Source: Diplolepis rosae
Taxonomy: Eukaryota > Arthropoda > Insecta > Hymenoptera > Diplolepididae
NCBI GenBank assembly: GCA_030998225.1
Contig: JAPYXD010000680.1
Coordinates: forward strand, 10,602,001 to 10,666,000
Reading direction: 5' to 3'
Length of the DNA stretch: 64,000 bases
Shown in pieces: positions 1 through 11,201 of this stretch. Within the stretch, counting starts at the first letter, position 1. Every line of letters begins with the position of its first letter. The position numbers were made by a program, and so were the translations under genes. The notes below the pieces were generated by a model that was given only the letters and a program-made list of their open reading frames with translations, did no database searches and was not told where the DNA came from.

Positions 1-121
1 GGCTGACCCTGTATAGTTTAAGACTTTCCCTTATACGTATAAATATATAGATAATCGAAAATATTTTCTTAAATGAAATAAAAATTATCAAAAAAATGCC
101 CAACCGTATGTGACTAACCCC
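1..121. mobile_element. End of a TTAA-flanked element running off the left edge
   Basis: The sequence ends GTGACTAACCCC directly before a TTAA (122-125). A CCCC|TTAA border is also the end form of the TTAA elements at 13605, 30574 and 62620, so this is probably the right end of another such element whose left end is outside the window. The body is AT-rich and has no ORF. The family is not otherwise identifiable. Confidence 0.3.
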
Positions 122-132
122 TTAAGGCCATA

Positions 133-440
133 CACGGAAAAAATTTGTCGCTTAAAAAGTCATCGACTTTGTATAATAATCGTGGATAGGTTAGAAAGTC
201 GACTAAATATTATGAACCTCCTTATTGAAGAATATGATAGATAATCGTCTGAAATATGTACAAAAGTTGAGAAAAATTTTAAAGTGAACTATATAAAGTC
301 TCCTTGATAATCGCTGAAAATATAAAAAGTAAATTCGAAAGTTTAAGTGACAGTCGCAGAAAATTTAAAACACCGTGGGTTTTATTTTCTCTAAACCAGG
401 CATCGAAAGTCTAAGTGACAGTCGAAGAAAATGTTGAACA
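133..440. repeat. Left terminal repeat and subterminal motif cluster of the 11.6-kb transposon
   Basis: After the terminal repeat, short GTCG-containing motifs recur: AAAGTCGACTAA near 200, AAGTGACAGTCGCAGAAAAT near 350 and AAGTGACAGTCGAAGAAAAT near 412. Related AGTC/CGAC motifs crowd the right end (11340-11732). In plant CACTA elements such repeats bind an element-encoded protein; the same role here is inference. Confidence 0.55.
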
Positions 441-1366
441 GTGCAAAAAGAAAAATATTATTTTCTGTGATATGATCCTGCACTTATAGTTAATTATTTT
501 TCACTTTCACATTACCTATATAATCCTAACATGAACTTAATATTTACATTTAACACTGTACATTACAGAAACGCAATTTTTATAAACACTTCGCAGCACC
601 GAGAATTGAACGCTCGCACGCACGTACGCATCCTAACCTAATTCTAATCGCACGCCTTAACCCGCATAGCCGATACATTGTCGTGGAGACTTGTGTAAAA
701 TATTTGGATCACATTCAGAGTTTGAAGGCAAAACTAAAATAATAGATAAATTTCAAATTTGACATAATACACTTTATTCCGAAAAATGTGCAATTAACAA
801 AATTTTTAAAATGCCTTACATTTTCAAAAAGTTTCAACTTAAACAATTCTTTTTATATTTCTAAAACACCTTTGTTTATCACAATGAAAAAATATAAAAT
901 GGTTGTTGGCGAAATGAGTGATTGATAAATAATTAAATTTATTTTATTTTTGAGGTTAATTCTTGTTTATTAATAAAAATTGTGTCGGAAAAAAATTCCC
1001 TATAATTTTTTTTTGCTTTAAAAATTGAAAAAAATTCTGTTCTAAAGATATCAACAATTTGAAGCTTTTAACTTTAGATACTTTCTAAAATATAATTTTA
1101 TGATCTTTGAATTACCATAAAAAGCATTCCATTTATATCATGATGTAAATATAGATATTTTCACAGTTGATAAAGGGAAGTTAAAGAATTTCTCTAGATT
1201 ACTCATATACATGATAAAAATATGCAAAGATACTCAGAAATTTATTTTCAGCGCCTAGCAATATAATCTTAGGGGAAAAACCATTATATTACCGTATAAT
1301 TACTATAAAGTAAATCATTTTTATGGGTAAAAAAATACAACAATTTCGTAACGAAGAAAATTATAA
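441..1366. other. AT-rich transposon interior, no gene seen
   Basis: This stretch lies between the left subterminal repeats and the 3' end of gene A. It is strongly AT-rich. A short less AT-rich patch at about 590-690 contains GCACGCACGTACGC. I see no convincing coding sequence or RNA gene. Confidence 0.5.
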
Positions 1367-1372
1367 TTTATT
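1367..1372 (-). terminator. Possible poly(A) signal for gene A
   Basis: An AATAAA hexamer on the minus strand lies about 150 nt beyond the gene A stop codon, a normal distance for a 3' UTR. In such AT-rich DNA the hexamer is frequent by chance, so support is weak. Confidence 0.3.
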
Positions 1373-2216
1373 CAGAACATTCGTAAATTCTATTTTTAAA
1401 CTCTGTTTATATGAACCAAACTCTATTCTAAAATAAAACTCTGAACCAAAGAGTTTTTTACTTCTAAAATCTAAATCGAAGTAAATGAAGAATGTATAAA
1501 CTAAACAACATTCTTTAAATTTATATCCAAATCTTTGGTATGTAATAATAATCATCATTTAATTTGTTTCTGCTGGTAATTATTATCCCAGAAGCAATAT
1601 CTTCCTGGTTTAAAAGACAAAATTTGTAACAACTTTCGTCAAAAATTTTGTATGTCTGTAAGTTCTCGATAAAAAAACAGTCACACAATTTTTTGCAAAT
1701 AATTTTAAATTCGCGATTTATAACAACAATAATGTGTACGAGGAAAAATTCTGAACCATTTGCGGAAGAAGTCGTTATGACACTATTGCGTTTGATTTTG
1801 TAACCCAGATATTCTATCCAGCTGGTGACACAAATACTGTCTTTTGCTAATGGAAGAATTAAGCTTACAAATTGTTCAATATCTGTTAAATTGTGGGTAT
1901 TAATAGTTTTTGTAGGACCATTTGTGAAAGGATCATAAGTACCTTTTTCAGTTAAGAATCTATAATTCAACATTAGTTGATGTTTAATTGCAATTGTTCG
2001 GCAAACATTTTTTCTACAAATAGATACATGAGAAGTGATTTTGCCCTCCCTGTGTTTTCTTTCATAACGGTCACAGCTTATTCTACTTAAAGGTCCAACA
2101 GCCTTCATTATTCGACTATAGTGTATTAAGAAATGATGTTTGGGTTTTAGTTTATTAGGGAATAATTCAGAATGTAAAGTTAAATATTCAGTTACTTCCG
2201 TGTCCAGCCATTCGTA

Positions 2217-3546
2217 CACTGAGAAAACAGTTTGGTAGTGCCAACAAAAATTTGGTTGTCGCAACAAAATAATTTGTTTGATATACAGCTGACAAAATGT
2301 TTTGTTGGACCAACCAAATTTTTTTGTTGAATTTTTAGTTTCACTCAACCAAATAATTTTGTAGTGATAACAAAAGTGTTTTGTTAGTATGACAAAACTT
2401 GTTGTTGATTCAACAAAATTATTTTGTTCCAAGAAAAGAATTATTTTGCTAGGAGATCATACTTTTTTTAGTAGAACAAAATCGTTTTGTTGAAGGAAAT
2501 CCATAATTTTGTTAAATTAGCAATATTTTTTGCACAGATAAAACATATTTCTGTGCACGGAAAGAGAAATATGAATTTCCGAGGTTATTCGAATCTACAA
2601 ATCATAAAAGTAGAAAAAAAGTCAACTACATGTATCATTATTTACATTGTTAAAATTTTCTGAACACTTTCTGGTAAGATTTTTAACAATCACTTTGCAA
2701 GACTCTGCCATATTGATTTTAATCCCAAAATAAAAGTGAAAAATGATAAATGAATATTTTTGATTAAATGCACTATTAGGGTTAGATTAGGGTTAGATTT
2801 ACCTTTGAAGGTATTTATCAGGCCTGGTAAGCCCCATTCCTCCAAGAGTTGCTGCACTTTTAAGTCAGACATCAATAAATATGAAGTCGCGAATTCGATT
2901 AAATTAAATTTCGGTGAACGGCGAAAATGAAGACATATGGTTTCTCGGTAAAGTTTGCTACATCGAATCAAACAAAAGAGCCGCGTGACCAGACCTGTGT
3001 ATCGAGGAAATGAAATATGTCACCACAGTTCAGGTGTCGCTAGTAGTAACTTTGCACTGTCAAAGCACTTAACACATGGAAAATAAGACAATAATATGAA
3101 AACAGTTTAACTACTAGTTTAAAATCATTTTTACTCTGTAACATGGTTTGTTTAGAGATTAATTTGCCACTTTTTCGTATTTTTTCTATGCATTATGTGG
3201 TCTAGCAGAACATAATTAATACTAGCGCCACCTTACGCCCTAGTTTAACTCTCATAACATATTTTATGAAGAGGAAAGATAGGATGATGTGCCGGTTGCG
3301 TGCGACGCGAACGAAATACTGATATAAACAAAACAATACACATGAGTGGTAATACATTTTGTCGGGACAACCAAATTATTTAGGTGGTTTAACCAAGGCA
3401 TTCAATCAAATTATTTGTTCGAACCAAATATATTTTTTGGTAACATTAACCATTCTTTTTGTAATGCCAACCAAATTTTAGTATTGACAACAAAATCTGT
3501 TTAACAAAACTATTTTGTTGCAGTGACATTATTTTTTCTCTCAGTG
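2217..3546. mobile_element. 1,330-bp non-autonomous CACTGAGA element inside gene A
   Basis: The ends are CACTGAGAAAA and TTTTTTCTCTCAGTG, flanked by TA on both sides (2215-2216 and 3547-3548). Excision restores the gene A frame exactly. Both ends (about 2220-2500 and 3350-3520) are crowded with copies of AACAAAA/TTTTGTTG with variable spacing. The centre holds a short exon-like SAM-domain fragment. It has no transposase of its own and looks like an internal deletion derivative of a larger element. Confidence 0.85.
2803..2872 (-). pseudogene. SAM-domain first exon fragment carried by the 1,330-bp element
   Basis: An ATG at 2872 opens a 23-codon exon, MSDLKVQQLLEEWGLPGLIN then TFK, followed by a good splice donor (AAAG|GTAAAT). 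The LLEEWGL..LI..F pattern is how sterile alpha motif (SAM) domains begin. The rest of the domain is missing. Animal transposons of the gene A type often travel with a SAM-containing companion protein, so this is probably the stump of that gene, kept near the element end with its promoter region. Confidence 0.5.
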
Positions 3547-5478
3547 TATGTTGAATCATGAATTACTTTACTCCATACAATTTCGACTATTGTTCTCAAT
3601 TTTTTAAGTAACTCCCAATAAGTATTCCCTTCTGGAACAAACGGTCCTAATATTAAGAATAAAGCTCTGAAGAAGTTTATCATTTCAGCTGATGACATGA
3701 TTAAGTAATTCTGTTTAATTTGATGTTCTGACAGAGACAAAGGTTTGTTAATATTATCGTTCTCACCATAATCAAATCCAGGTAATCTTAAATTCAATTC
3801 GTCAAGAGTAAATAATTTTTCTTCGAAAATTAGATGATTTAAAACCATAGGTATGTCATACCGTAACACACCTTCTTGCAGATCATGCTGAGGATCAATA
3901 GCTAAGTTTTTTGTTATGTGAAAATTGTCTATTTCATTGAACACACAGGTTTCCTTAATGCCTGATAGTTTAACATTCTTTTTCAATAAAAGAGAATCAT
4001 AGTTTTGCTTGTTTCTGAGTACGCAATCACGTTCATTGAATACTGTATGCATGTTTGCATGTTCCGTTAAACAAAATCGACAGAAGAAATTAGCCGAGAA
4101 GCTTTCTACGAGACCTAAAATGGAATGCAGGCCCAAATTGTCACCTTCAATCAACGCCAATACAAAGTAAATCTGTTTTGTTTCGTCATCGACAGTTACT
4201 GATATACCCTCGCGCTGAAGAAATTGAATTTCTTCAATTGTTTTCGTGAATACAACTTTGTTTGTAAACTGTACTCGATGCTTAGTATTGAATAGAACAA
4301 AGAGAAAAATATTTTCTAATTTTGCTTGATATTGTGGTGGAAGAATCGGACAACTTAAATAAACAGCACCGCACTTTGAAACTCCTTTATGGCTACCCAG
4401 AGGATTATTTGTTTCATAGTCATCAAAAGACATTATTAATGGAAATACTATTTCATCTTTGTAATCCTTAATTTTCTCTTTCCATAAGGATCCTTGTACA
4501 AGATTTTTAATTAATTTAGAATGTTTCTCAATGTCTTCTAAGTATTTTAAAGTACTGTCAAGAACTTCAGGGAGTTCGAAAAAAAGTTTCAGTACCTTCC
4601 TGATTGGTATGAATTGCGCAACAATCTCTTTATGGACTGATCTTTTTTTATGGTTTTTTTCAACAATGACTTTCACTTCGCCAAGTTTGTGATTCTCTGG
4701 CAGGATAAAAGTTTTATGTTCTTTGAAATGTGCGAATCGTAGAGCTTCTGTATTAATTTTTTGAAAAGGTGATGAAATTTTTTGCAAAACGTCATTTATT
4801 TCGTTACTGGTAAGTGAATCTTTTCCCAATTCTACAAGTGTCCTGTGAATTTCATTTTGCAGAGTCTGAATGTTATTTTTCCATAAACTTGAAACATCGC
4901 ATATAATATCACCAACTCTTTGTCTACTTATATCAGGAAACTTATACATTTTTGCGGCAAAGAAGCATATTTTGTTAGAAAGAGAACATGAGGACTTTAC
5001 ACTTGACGAATTGAAGGTTATCTCAATCAAGTTTTCATCTTCAAGACACTTTTCGTCAAAAATCTCCGATTCATCTGAAGAACTTTCAGATTCTGCATAT
5101 ACTAAAGCCTCATTTTCGTTTACATTTGAAGACTGAGTAAAATCAAAAGCAATAGGTTCTTCTTTAAATGAAACATTAGGCTCTTGACGAGATGTCACAG
5201 AAGTATGCTTAGTAATTAGATGTTTTCTATATGAATCAAAGAATGAGTAGTTTTTAGAACAATCACTTTCCATGCATTTAAAAACGGTCAACGATTTGTG
5301 TGCCAAATCGACATGAAGAATTAAATCTCTGTTATCGGAAAAGGTCAACTGACAATCGAAACAACGATACATATTGTTCTGATTATGCAAAACCTCTGAT
5401 TTACAACTTAATCGGCATATTACATTAAAATCAATAGTTTACTTAATAGTTTACACATCCCAAAATCGTAGAGGAAAG

Positions 5479-8400
5479 CTACTTTGAACTTTGACCCAAG
5501 ATCTGCTCCAGTTGTTTTTCAATAGTTTTTACTTTTATGCCCACTTTTTCACCAGGTATTTTTATGTCATAAACAGCACGTTGTATGAACAACCAAATAT
5601 TCTTGGATTTTTCTGGATATGCACAATCGAGTGCGAAAAAGGACTTGAATGTGAAAGAAACTGCTTCTAACAAACATTTCGTTTCATACCACGTATCGTT
5701 AATAACGACGTAAGTTTGCTCAATATTAAAAATAGAGCCAACAATAACTGTAAGAGGTTGTAAAGTCAGTTGTTTGTGATACAAGACACTCTTTAAATTT
5801 TCTAGTCTAGCGTCTTCTTCGTTAGCAACCTGAAAAGATGCCAATACAGAAAAGTAAGTTCATTTAAAACTTCAAACACTTTTCAAGAAAGATTTGACAT
5901 TTCAAGAAAGTAATACATCTTCAATATATATATTCATAATATTAATAGTAGAAAGGAAAAATTGATAAGTTTTTCACGAACATTATTACTACTTTTCTGA
6001 ATGATTGAAAAACGTGAAAAAACGTAAAAATGTATTTGCATTATATTTTTTTTCATATTGTTCCAGGTATACTTAATTAAAATTTTCAAATTTAAAAATG
6101 ACAAACGTGACTATTTCCAGAAAAACAAATTTAAAAGTATAAATAAAACTTAATGTCCTTTCTTTAAAAAATTGTCAATGATATTTAAAAGAAGAAAACG
6201 TTTAGTATATATCACGAAACTTCATACGAAATTTTAAATTTTATTAACAATTGAAAATTAAGAAAATCGCCATGGTAATTTATGGAACTTTTTTGATGGT
6301 TCATAAATAAATAAAAGTGGACGGTAACGTATGGTTAATATCTAGAAAATTTATATTCGAGATGATTCCAATCTTTGTGAGCAAACGGATACTCTTACCG
6401 GTATTACTACCATGTAGCTTTCACGTTTCTCGCTTCCTGTTAATTGTCGTACGTTTGTCTGGACAAGACGATTTTCGGTAATTTCTTGACTTAGATTTTC
6501 CTTATCTTCGGCAATACGTTTCCTTTTCCCTTTTCCTTTCGTATCCAAGTTGGGAAGCAGGTTTATAAGTAAATAAAATATTACAGCATCTTGATGAGCT
6601 GCGGAAAAGCATAGTAAGTTATACACTATACAGTTTATATAAGTGAAATATTTTTTAGAGTATCATGATAATATCAAATTATCAACGAAATATTTTTTAG
6701 ATTATTATAATAATATTATTACTAATTTGTAATGTTGGCAACAGAACCAGATAATTCTTGTCCTCTTTCGGTAGCCTTGACACTTTCAAAAGTTTGATCA
6801 AGTGATCTTTAATGACATTCCACTTTTCCAAAAGGCAATTTTCTTTGCCTTTATGCAGAATTTGAAAATCAATCTCTATCTGTAAAGTCAAACAACAATT
6901 GAAATAGATATATTTTCTACGTACAGAATTTTCTTTAAATTTTGAAGTTAGTAGGCTACACTGAAAAGTTATGTTTCTGGCCTTGTGCATTTAAATTATT
7001 AATACAAGTAGAATTTCAACCTACTCTTGAAACTTGAAATAAACAAAATGAGCATACCAACTCGCGGCCTAATTGTTCTCGAAGAGCCTTAAATTGGCGT
7101 AAATATTCGTCAACGCTTTTCCTTTCAATTTTTATTTAATTAGAAGCTAATTGAAGTATAGTTTTCGAAAATATTCTTACCTGGAAAATCATACGTTTGT
7201 GTTTTTGTTTCAGTTAATTTTTCTGAATGTGGTTTAATGACACCCTCAGCTCTCAACTGTCCTTTTATGTAGTCAAAGTGTGACTTCAATTTGCCAGTAG
7301 CATGAATTCTCACTTTATTTTCTACCCTGAAAGGCGTAAAGTATGTGGCAGCGTTTTCGCCTGGAAATATACGTTCGACTGTTTTTGCGAATTGAATAAA
7401 TTCTTCCTTATCGTATCTGAAATGAAAATAGCCCAAATAAAAAGAAAAAATAGAATTTATGCAAACTTAAAACATCAAAAATACTTAAACATTTTACTAT
7501 GCAATTACTTATTCGAACGTACTTCCAGTCATCTAGTGGTTCGTATTCAAAATGCTGTAAAATTTCACGTTTTTTTTCTCCACAAATTTGTGAACTAAAA
7601 TTTTTCTTCCTTTCTCGGTTAAAAACCCGGTTTTTTCAAATGCTTGGCATACTATTTTTACATCGCCATCATTGCCAATGAGGCGTTGTAAAGCCTATAT
7701 GAGAATATTAAACTCGTATTACAATTTACAGACAGTAATGTACAATATCGTTTGTATTAAGTTTATCAAATTTTTTTAGCATATCATATTTGCCTATTTA
7801 GAAATACGTACCAAGAAATTATAATTCTGAACTCCATTTTGGTTGCTGGAGCGTTCTTTTTCACTCAACAAACTGTTACGAGTATCTACATTTATATGTG
7901 ATGTACTTTGTATCTCACTAGCTACCGTTGATTCCTGATCATTTAGAGGTAATGTGGCCTCTAATTCTGAAGATCCATCCACTGTGGAAGTAACGAAATA
8001 CACGGTTTCGTTTGGGGGGTTTCCTTGAAATGGAAATTCCTCAGTTTCCTACAAGCAATTTAGTTATTTAAATACTTTTACAAATTAATAATCTTAACAC
8101 CTGCACTTTTTTTATTCATTGGACAGGATGATCACTAAAATCTCAGAAACAATTCCTGGCTTTTTCTTAATTTGCTATACTTTAAACGCGATTATCCTAA
8201 AATTGTCTAATTTAAATCTTTTTAACCCTTAATTAAAAATAATATAAAATGTAAGAAGTTCTCAAAAAAGTAAAGAATTGCAAAGCTTTCAATCAGACTT
8301 TCCAAATTGAACGGTTTTACAATAATTCTTTCAAACGGAATAATACCATATTTGGAAATCTTATTTCAAAATTGATTATTTTAAGATTCAATAATTGAAC

Positions 8401-8629
8401 AATTTAAAATAATAAGTGCCATTTCGAGTTGGCATTGTAACAATTAAGAAAAAAATACAAAACTGAGTTAAAAAATAAGTTCATTGCTATTTTCGTTTTC
8501 CACAAAACTTTCATAGATATTTTCCGATTTTCTCAACTTCCCCAGTCAAATGGACAACTCCGTTAAAGATGAATATTGAGAATGTTTTTTAATCAACTTA
8601 CCGGGTTTTGTAAGTCGTCCATTTTTAAC
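5479..8629 (-). pseudogene. Gene B: 8-exon companion gene of the transposon (SAM-companion type), two small frameshifts
   Basis: Exons on the minus strand: 8629-8602 (ATG at 8622), 8048-7812, 7694-7523, 7416-7181, 7121-7058, 6879-6723, 6598-6399, 5829-5479. Every exon border has AG/GT. Phases agree except at two A-tracts: an A8 run at about 7568-7575 and an A4 run at the start of exon 5 (about 7117-7120), each one base short. Adding those two bases gives exactly 480 codons ending in LGQSSK. The predicted protein has TGFLTEKGRKILVHKF, then FPGENAATYF and HATGKLKSHFDYIKGQL, then a basic KGKGKRKRIAEDKENLSQ stretch that could be a nuclear signal. This resembles uncharacterised animal proteins often annotated as SAM-domain-containing, but no SAM domain is visible in this copy. 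Biochemical function is unknown; co-residence with gene A suggests a role in transposition. Confidence 0.65.
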
Positions 8630-8649
8630 CTGCAAAAAGGGATATTTTT

Positions 8650-9700
8650 TTGTATAACTTACTAAAACAAAATTTATCTTCTCAAAATCAAGATTGCAAA
8701 ATTGTATTACTCAAAGTTTCAATATTCGTTAAAACTTTCTTAGTGTAAAAAAATAACTATAATTTATACTTTTAATATTTCACTTGTGAAAATACATAAC
8801 CTTAATTTTTTGTTTTATTTAAACATTTCTTTTTTGAATTAACATACTAAACATTTCTATCGGTAAAGTTGTATATTCAAATATTTAAAGAATTTGAAAA
8901 TCATTTGTAAAAATAAGCAAAATTATCAAAACAGAAAATCTATAAACTTCTAACTTTATCATGTCACTTATATTTACAGCTATAATAAAACAGTATAAAA
9001 TATTAAATGATACTGATATACATCCTTCAGATGCAAACATGGGGAGAACTAAGAACCCGCAATTTTTCGTTCCTGGCTTCCATGCTGCCCAGAAGCCTTA
9101 CATTATTTCACAAATTGAGTTCCGAGTTCTCGCCTGGACGACCCTTGCTTGACCATTTCCATTGTTCTATTAAGTACCTGGGCCTCCAGTATTCTGGACG
9201 GCCGATGAATTACCTATGTCCCCCCCCCCCCCCATCGATTTAAGCGTTCCTTCGATACTTATGTCAAAAACGCGATTTCGAAATTTCTATTACCTTATTT
9301 GTAATTCATTATTAATAATTTTAGTTCCTCTTTTCCTTAAACAGTATTTAATTATTATTATTGACTATCTTTCATCGATTAGCTCGTTTTACCTCAATAC
9401 ATGGTAACCTTATGGATTAATTCGCATAAGAAGTAGAGAATCTGATCAATTATCTACATCTCTAAAAGGAATTGATCCATGAACTCGCAACTGACGTGGT
9501 TTTGCTGATATAGATCCATATAGGAAAATAATGTTGTTAAGTTAAATTTAAGAAAAGGAAAAGGGGAAAAAGTAATGTATCTGTAGGGACTAATGATAGT
9601 TTTAGTTATACAATTGAAATTAAAGTAAGAATCTGTTATTTTCATAAGGATACAATAGTTAGTAAGTAGGTTAAGGTTAATTAGGAAAATTTAATATTTA
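8650..9700. other. Transposon interior, probable intron 1 of gene B, no gene seen
   Basis: Mostly AT-rich. A more balanced patch at about 9030-9240 ends in a run of about 14 C (9221-9234) and has no supported coding frame. If the candidate 5' UTR exon near 11202 is real, this lies within the first intron of gene B. Confidence 0.4.
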
Positions 9701-9705
9701 ACTAA

Positions 9706-10030
9706 TGTAATATTGGAAGTGAGAGGAGCGAAGCCACGAGCGTCCGGCAAGCGCAAGCGATGACGATGCTCTGATCCTATTGGTCGGTGAGATTTCCGGG
9801 GGGAAACTCTCAGCCAATCACACGTAGCGTCCACCCCGTGCGCGCTCTCCTCGCATTTGTGCATAAAAGGAGCGCGTCTTGCGCATTAGATTCATTCAAG
9901 CCGGCGACTCGAGAGGAGTAGGTCGCACCGGCTTCCTAAGCAACTTTTGACACTTCCAACCTGGGAAGTGGCCAAATAAATCATCAACCATAGAAAAGCA
10001 GCTCGCAGTGGTTATTTCTCAAACCCAACA
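9706..10030 (+). mobile_element. LTR-like, GC-rich segment with TATA box and poly(A) signal
   Basis: It begins TGTAATATTGG and ends CCCAACA. Inside, in order, are inverted CCAAT-type boxes (CTATTGG, CCAATCA), a TATA-like GCATAAAAGG (about 9862), a strong hairpin AAGCCGGCGAC...GTCGCACCGGCTT (about 9898-9936), a second hairpin CACTTCC...GGAAGTG (about 9950-9968), and AATAAA (about 9975). This is the U3-R-U5 layout of an LTR. No second LTR, primer site or polymerase gene is in the window, so it may be a fragment or another kind of promoter unit. Base composition contrasts sharply with the surrounding AT-rich transposon. Confidence 0.4.
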
Positions 10031-10216
10031 GTTCTTTTAAGAACTAATACATAATCCTTTAACCAAACAGTTCTTTTAAGAACTAATATATAATCGTCAA
10101 ACCGAACAGTTCTTTTAAGAACTAATATATAATCGGCAAACCAAACAGTTCTTTTAAGAACTATATATATATCTGTTTATATTTTTTTTTTAAATAAGCC
10201 CTTTTCAGGGCTATCG
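10030..10216 (+). repeat. Tandem histone-type stem-loops
   Basis: Four copies of a roughly 40-bp unit each contain AGTTCTTTTAAGAACT, which folds as a 6-bp stem with a TTTA loop. A fifth hairpin, AGCCCTTTTCAGGGCT, follows at about 10197-10212 with a TTTC loop. Histone mRNA 3' stem-loops have a 6-bp stem, a UYUM loop and a G-C second pair, and all five fit. The units are separated by A-rich linkers such as AACCAAAC. No histone gene is adjacent, so the match may be structural coincidence or mimicry. Confidence 0.5.
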
Positions 10217-10354
10217 ATCGAAAGGAACACTCGATCTCGCTGCTCGGAGTTGTGGCCGGACGGTCCCATTCAAGCCTTACGACCTTAAAGGTCCTCAAGG
10301 GGTACGCCTTATCTCAAAGGCCCTCACGAGGCACACCTTACAGGCACAGGTTGG

Positions 10355-10859
10355 ATGGCCCTCAACGCCAAGCAACGAAGAGCTCGCCGACGTTACCTGG
10401 AGAAGTGCCGGCTCCTGGCAGAGGCGAAGAAGAGTGCCCCGCCACGAAAGGGGGACGCTACCAGCTGGTTGCCCGACTTTGGCTGCCGATCAGAAGACCC
10501 AGCATCCAGCTCCTGAGAGGGTGCCACGCGAAGACACCGCCTGGCACAGAGAACCGCCAACGGCGCCCGTCACTCGGCGTCCACCACCACCGCCACCATC
10601 CAGCGAGCATCCTCGCTACCTGCTGCGCCTACGACGCCGGACGAACGCCCGGTACTCCAAGGCCCGGCGTACGCTGACCTTCACCGAGGGCCTTCGTAAG
10701 CTCGCCTACCCGGCGAATCTAGAGGGACGTCTGCCCCTCCATCGGTCAGCCAGTGAAAGGAACTTTGTCATGAAGAAGTTCCTGGCGGCCCTGCGGACAC
10801 CTTCACCACTCGACTCCCCTACCACTACCTGCCCTAACCTCTCCTATCTCCAAGATTAA
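10355..10859 (+). pseudogene. Broken reading frame in the GC-rich segment, function unknown
   Basis: An ATG at 10355 opens a 53-codon frame, MALNAKQRRARRRYLEKCRL..., very rich in Arg and Lys, ending at 10516. A second frame overlaps and runs to a stop at 10859; it has no ATG of its own near the start and includes a proline run and RNFVMKKFLAALRTPSPLDS. The two look like one reading frame broken by an indel near 10500. A gag-like or leader protein of an LTR element would fit the position, but I recognise no domain, and GC-rich DNA often gives long chance frames. Confidence 0.3.
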
Positions 10860-11201
10860 CCACCCCCCCCCTCCCCTCTCTGCTGTACCATCTCTGTCCC
10901 TACACCAACGACTTCCTTCCCCTCCAAACGGATTCGCGTTTCCGAACGCCGCGAACCTGGTGGATCGAGTAGCTAGGTAAGCGGCCAGGTTCACGAGGCG
11001 CGGGTCCCGAACGAGGGTCTACCTCCCCTGGCGGCTATCACACTCCATTGGTCGTCATCCAGGACCCTGGACTAGGAAGTCTCGCTAGCTCTACCTCAGG
11101 CACTACCTCCCACTTTCTCACATTCATAGAAGTGTGGATGGTATCAATACTTAACTTATTCAATGATAATATTTGTTGAATCAAGGTAAACATATACTTA
11201 C
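10860..11201. other. Remainder of the GC-rich segment and junction to AT-rich DNA
   Basis: A C-rich tract at about 10859-10880 is followed by moderately GC-rich sequence that stops near 11120, where AT-rich transposon sequence resumes. I see no gene. The abrupt change marks the probable right limit of the GC-rich insert. Confidence 0.35.

Larger units (their letters stand above)
1521..5372 (-). pseudogene. Gene A: C2H2 zinc-finger CACTA/CMC-like transposase, interrupted
   Basis: The open frame runs 5372-3549 and resumes at 2216-1521. Removing the 1,330-bp element and one TA gives exactly 840 codons with no stop before the end, so the gene was intact before the insertion. I start at the ATG at 5372; the longer frame upstream has only a TTG. 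Two C2H2 fingers lie at residues 4-25 (C4, C7, H20, H25) and 33-56 (C33, C38, H51, H56). Mid-protein blocks include FDDYETNNPLGSH and GDNLGLHSILG, then DPQHDLQEG near residue 493. The C-terminal PKHHFLIHY...GPL...RYERKHR block (about 633-665) resembles the DUF4218-type region of CACTA transposases. This architecture recurs in uncharacterised animal transposon proteins. The catalytic triad was not mapped. The start lies 106 bp past the stop of gene B on the same strand. Confidence 0.7.

Noticed and set aside
1361..1558. 65-codon minus-strand frame downstream of gene A
   Set aside because: Lies in the 3' untranslated part of gene A, overlaps its end in another frame, and has chance composition.
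4870..5136. Plus-strand 88-codon frame
   Set aside because: Antisense shadow of gene A.
5373..5390. Upstream extension of the gene A frame to 5390
   Set aside because: That start codon is TTG; the first ATG in frame is at 5372 and begins directly before the first zinc finger.
10252..10677. 141-codon frame in the GC-rich segment
   Set aside because: It opens at GTG, overlaps two other open frames, and has low-complexity Arg/Pro/His content expected from GC-rich DNA.
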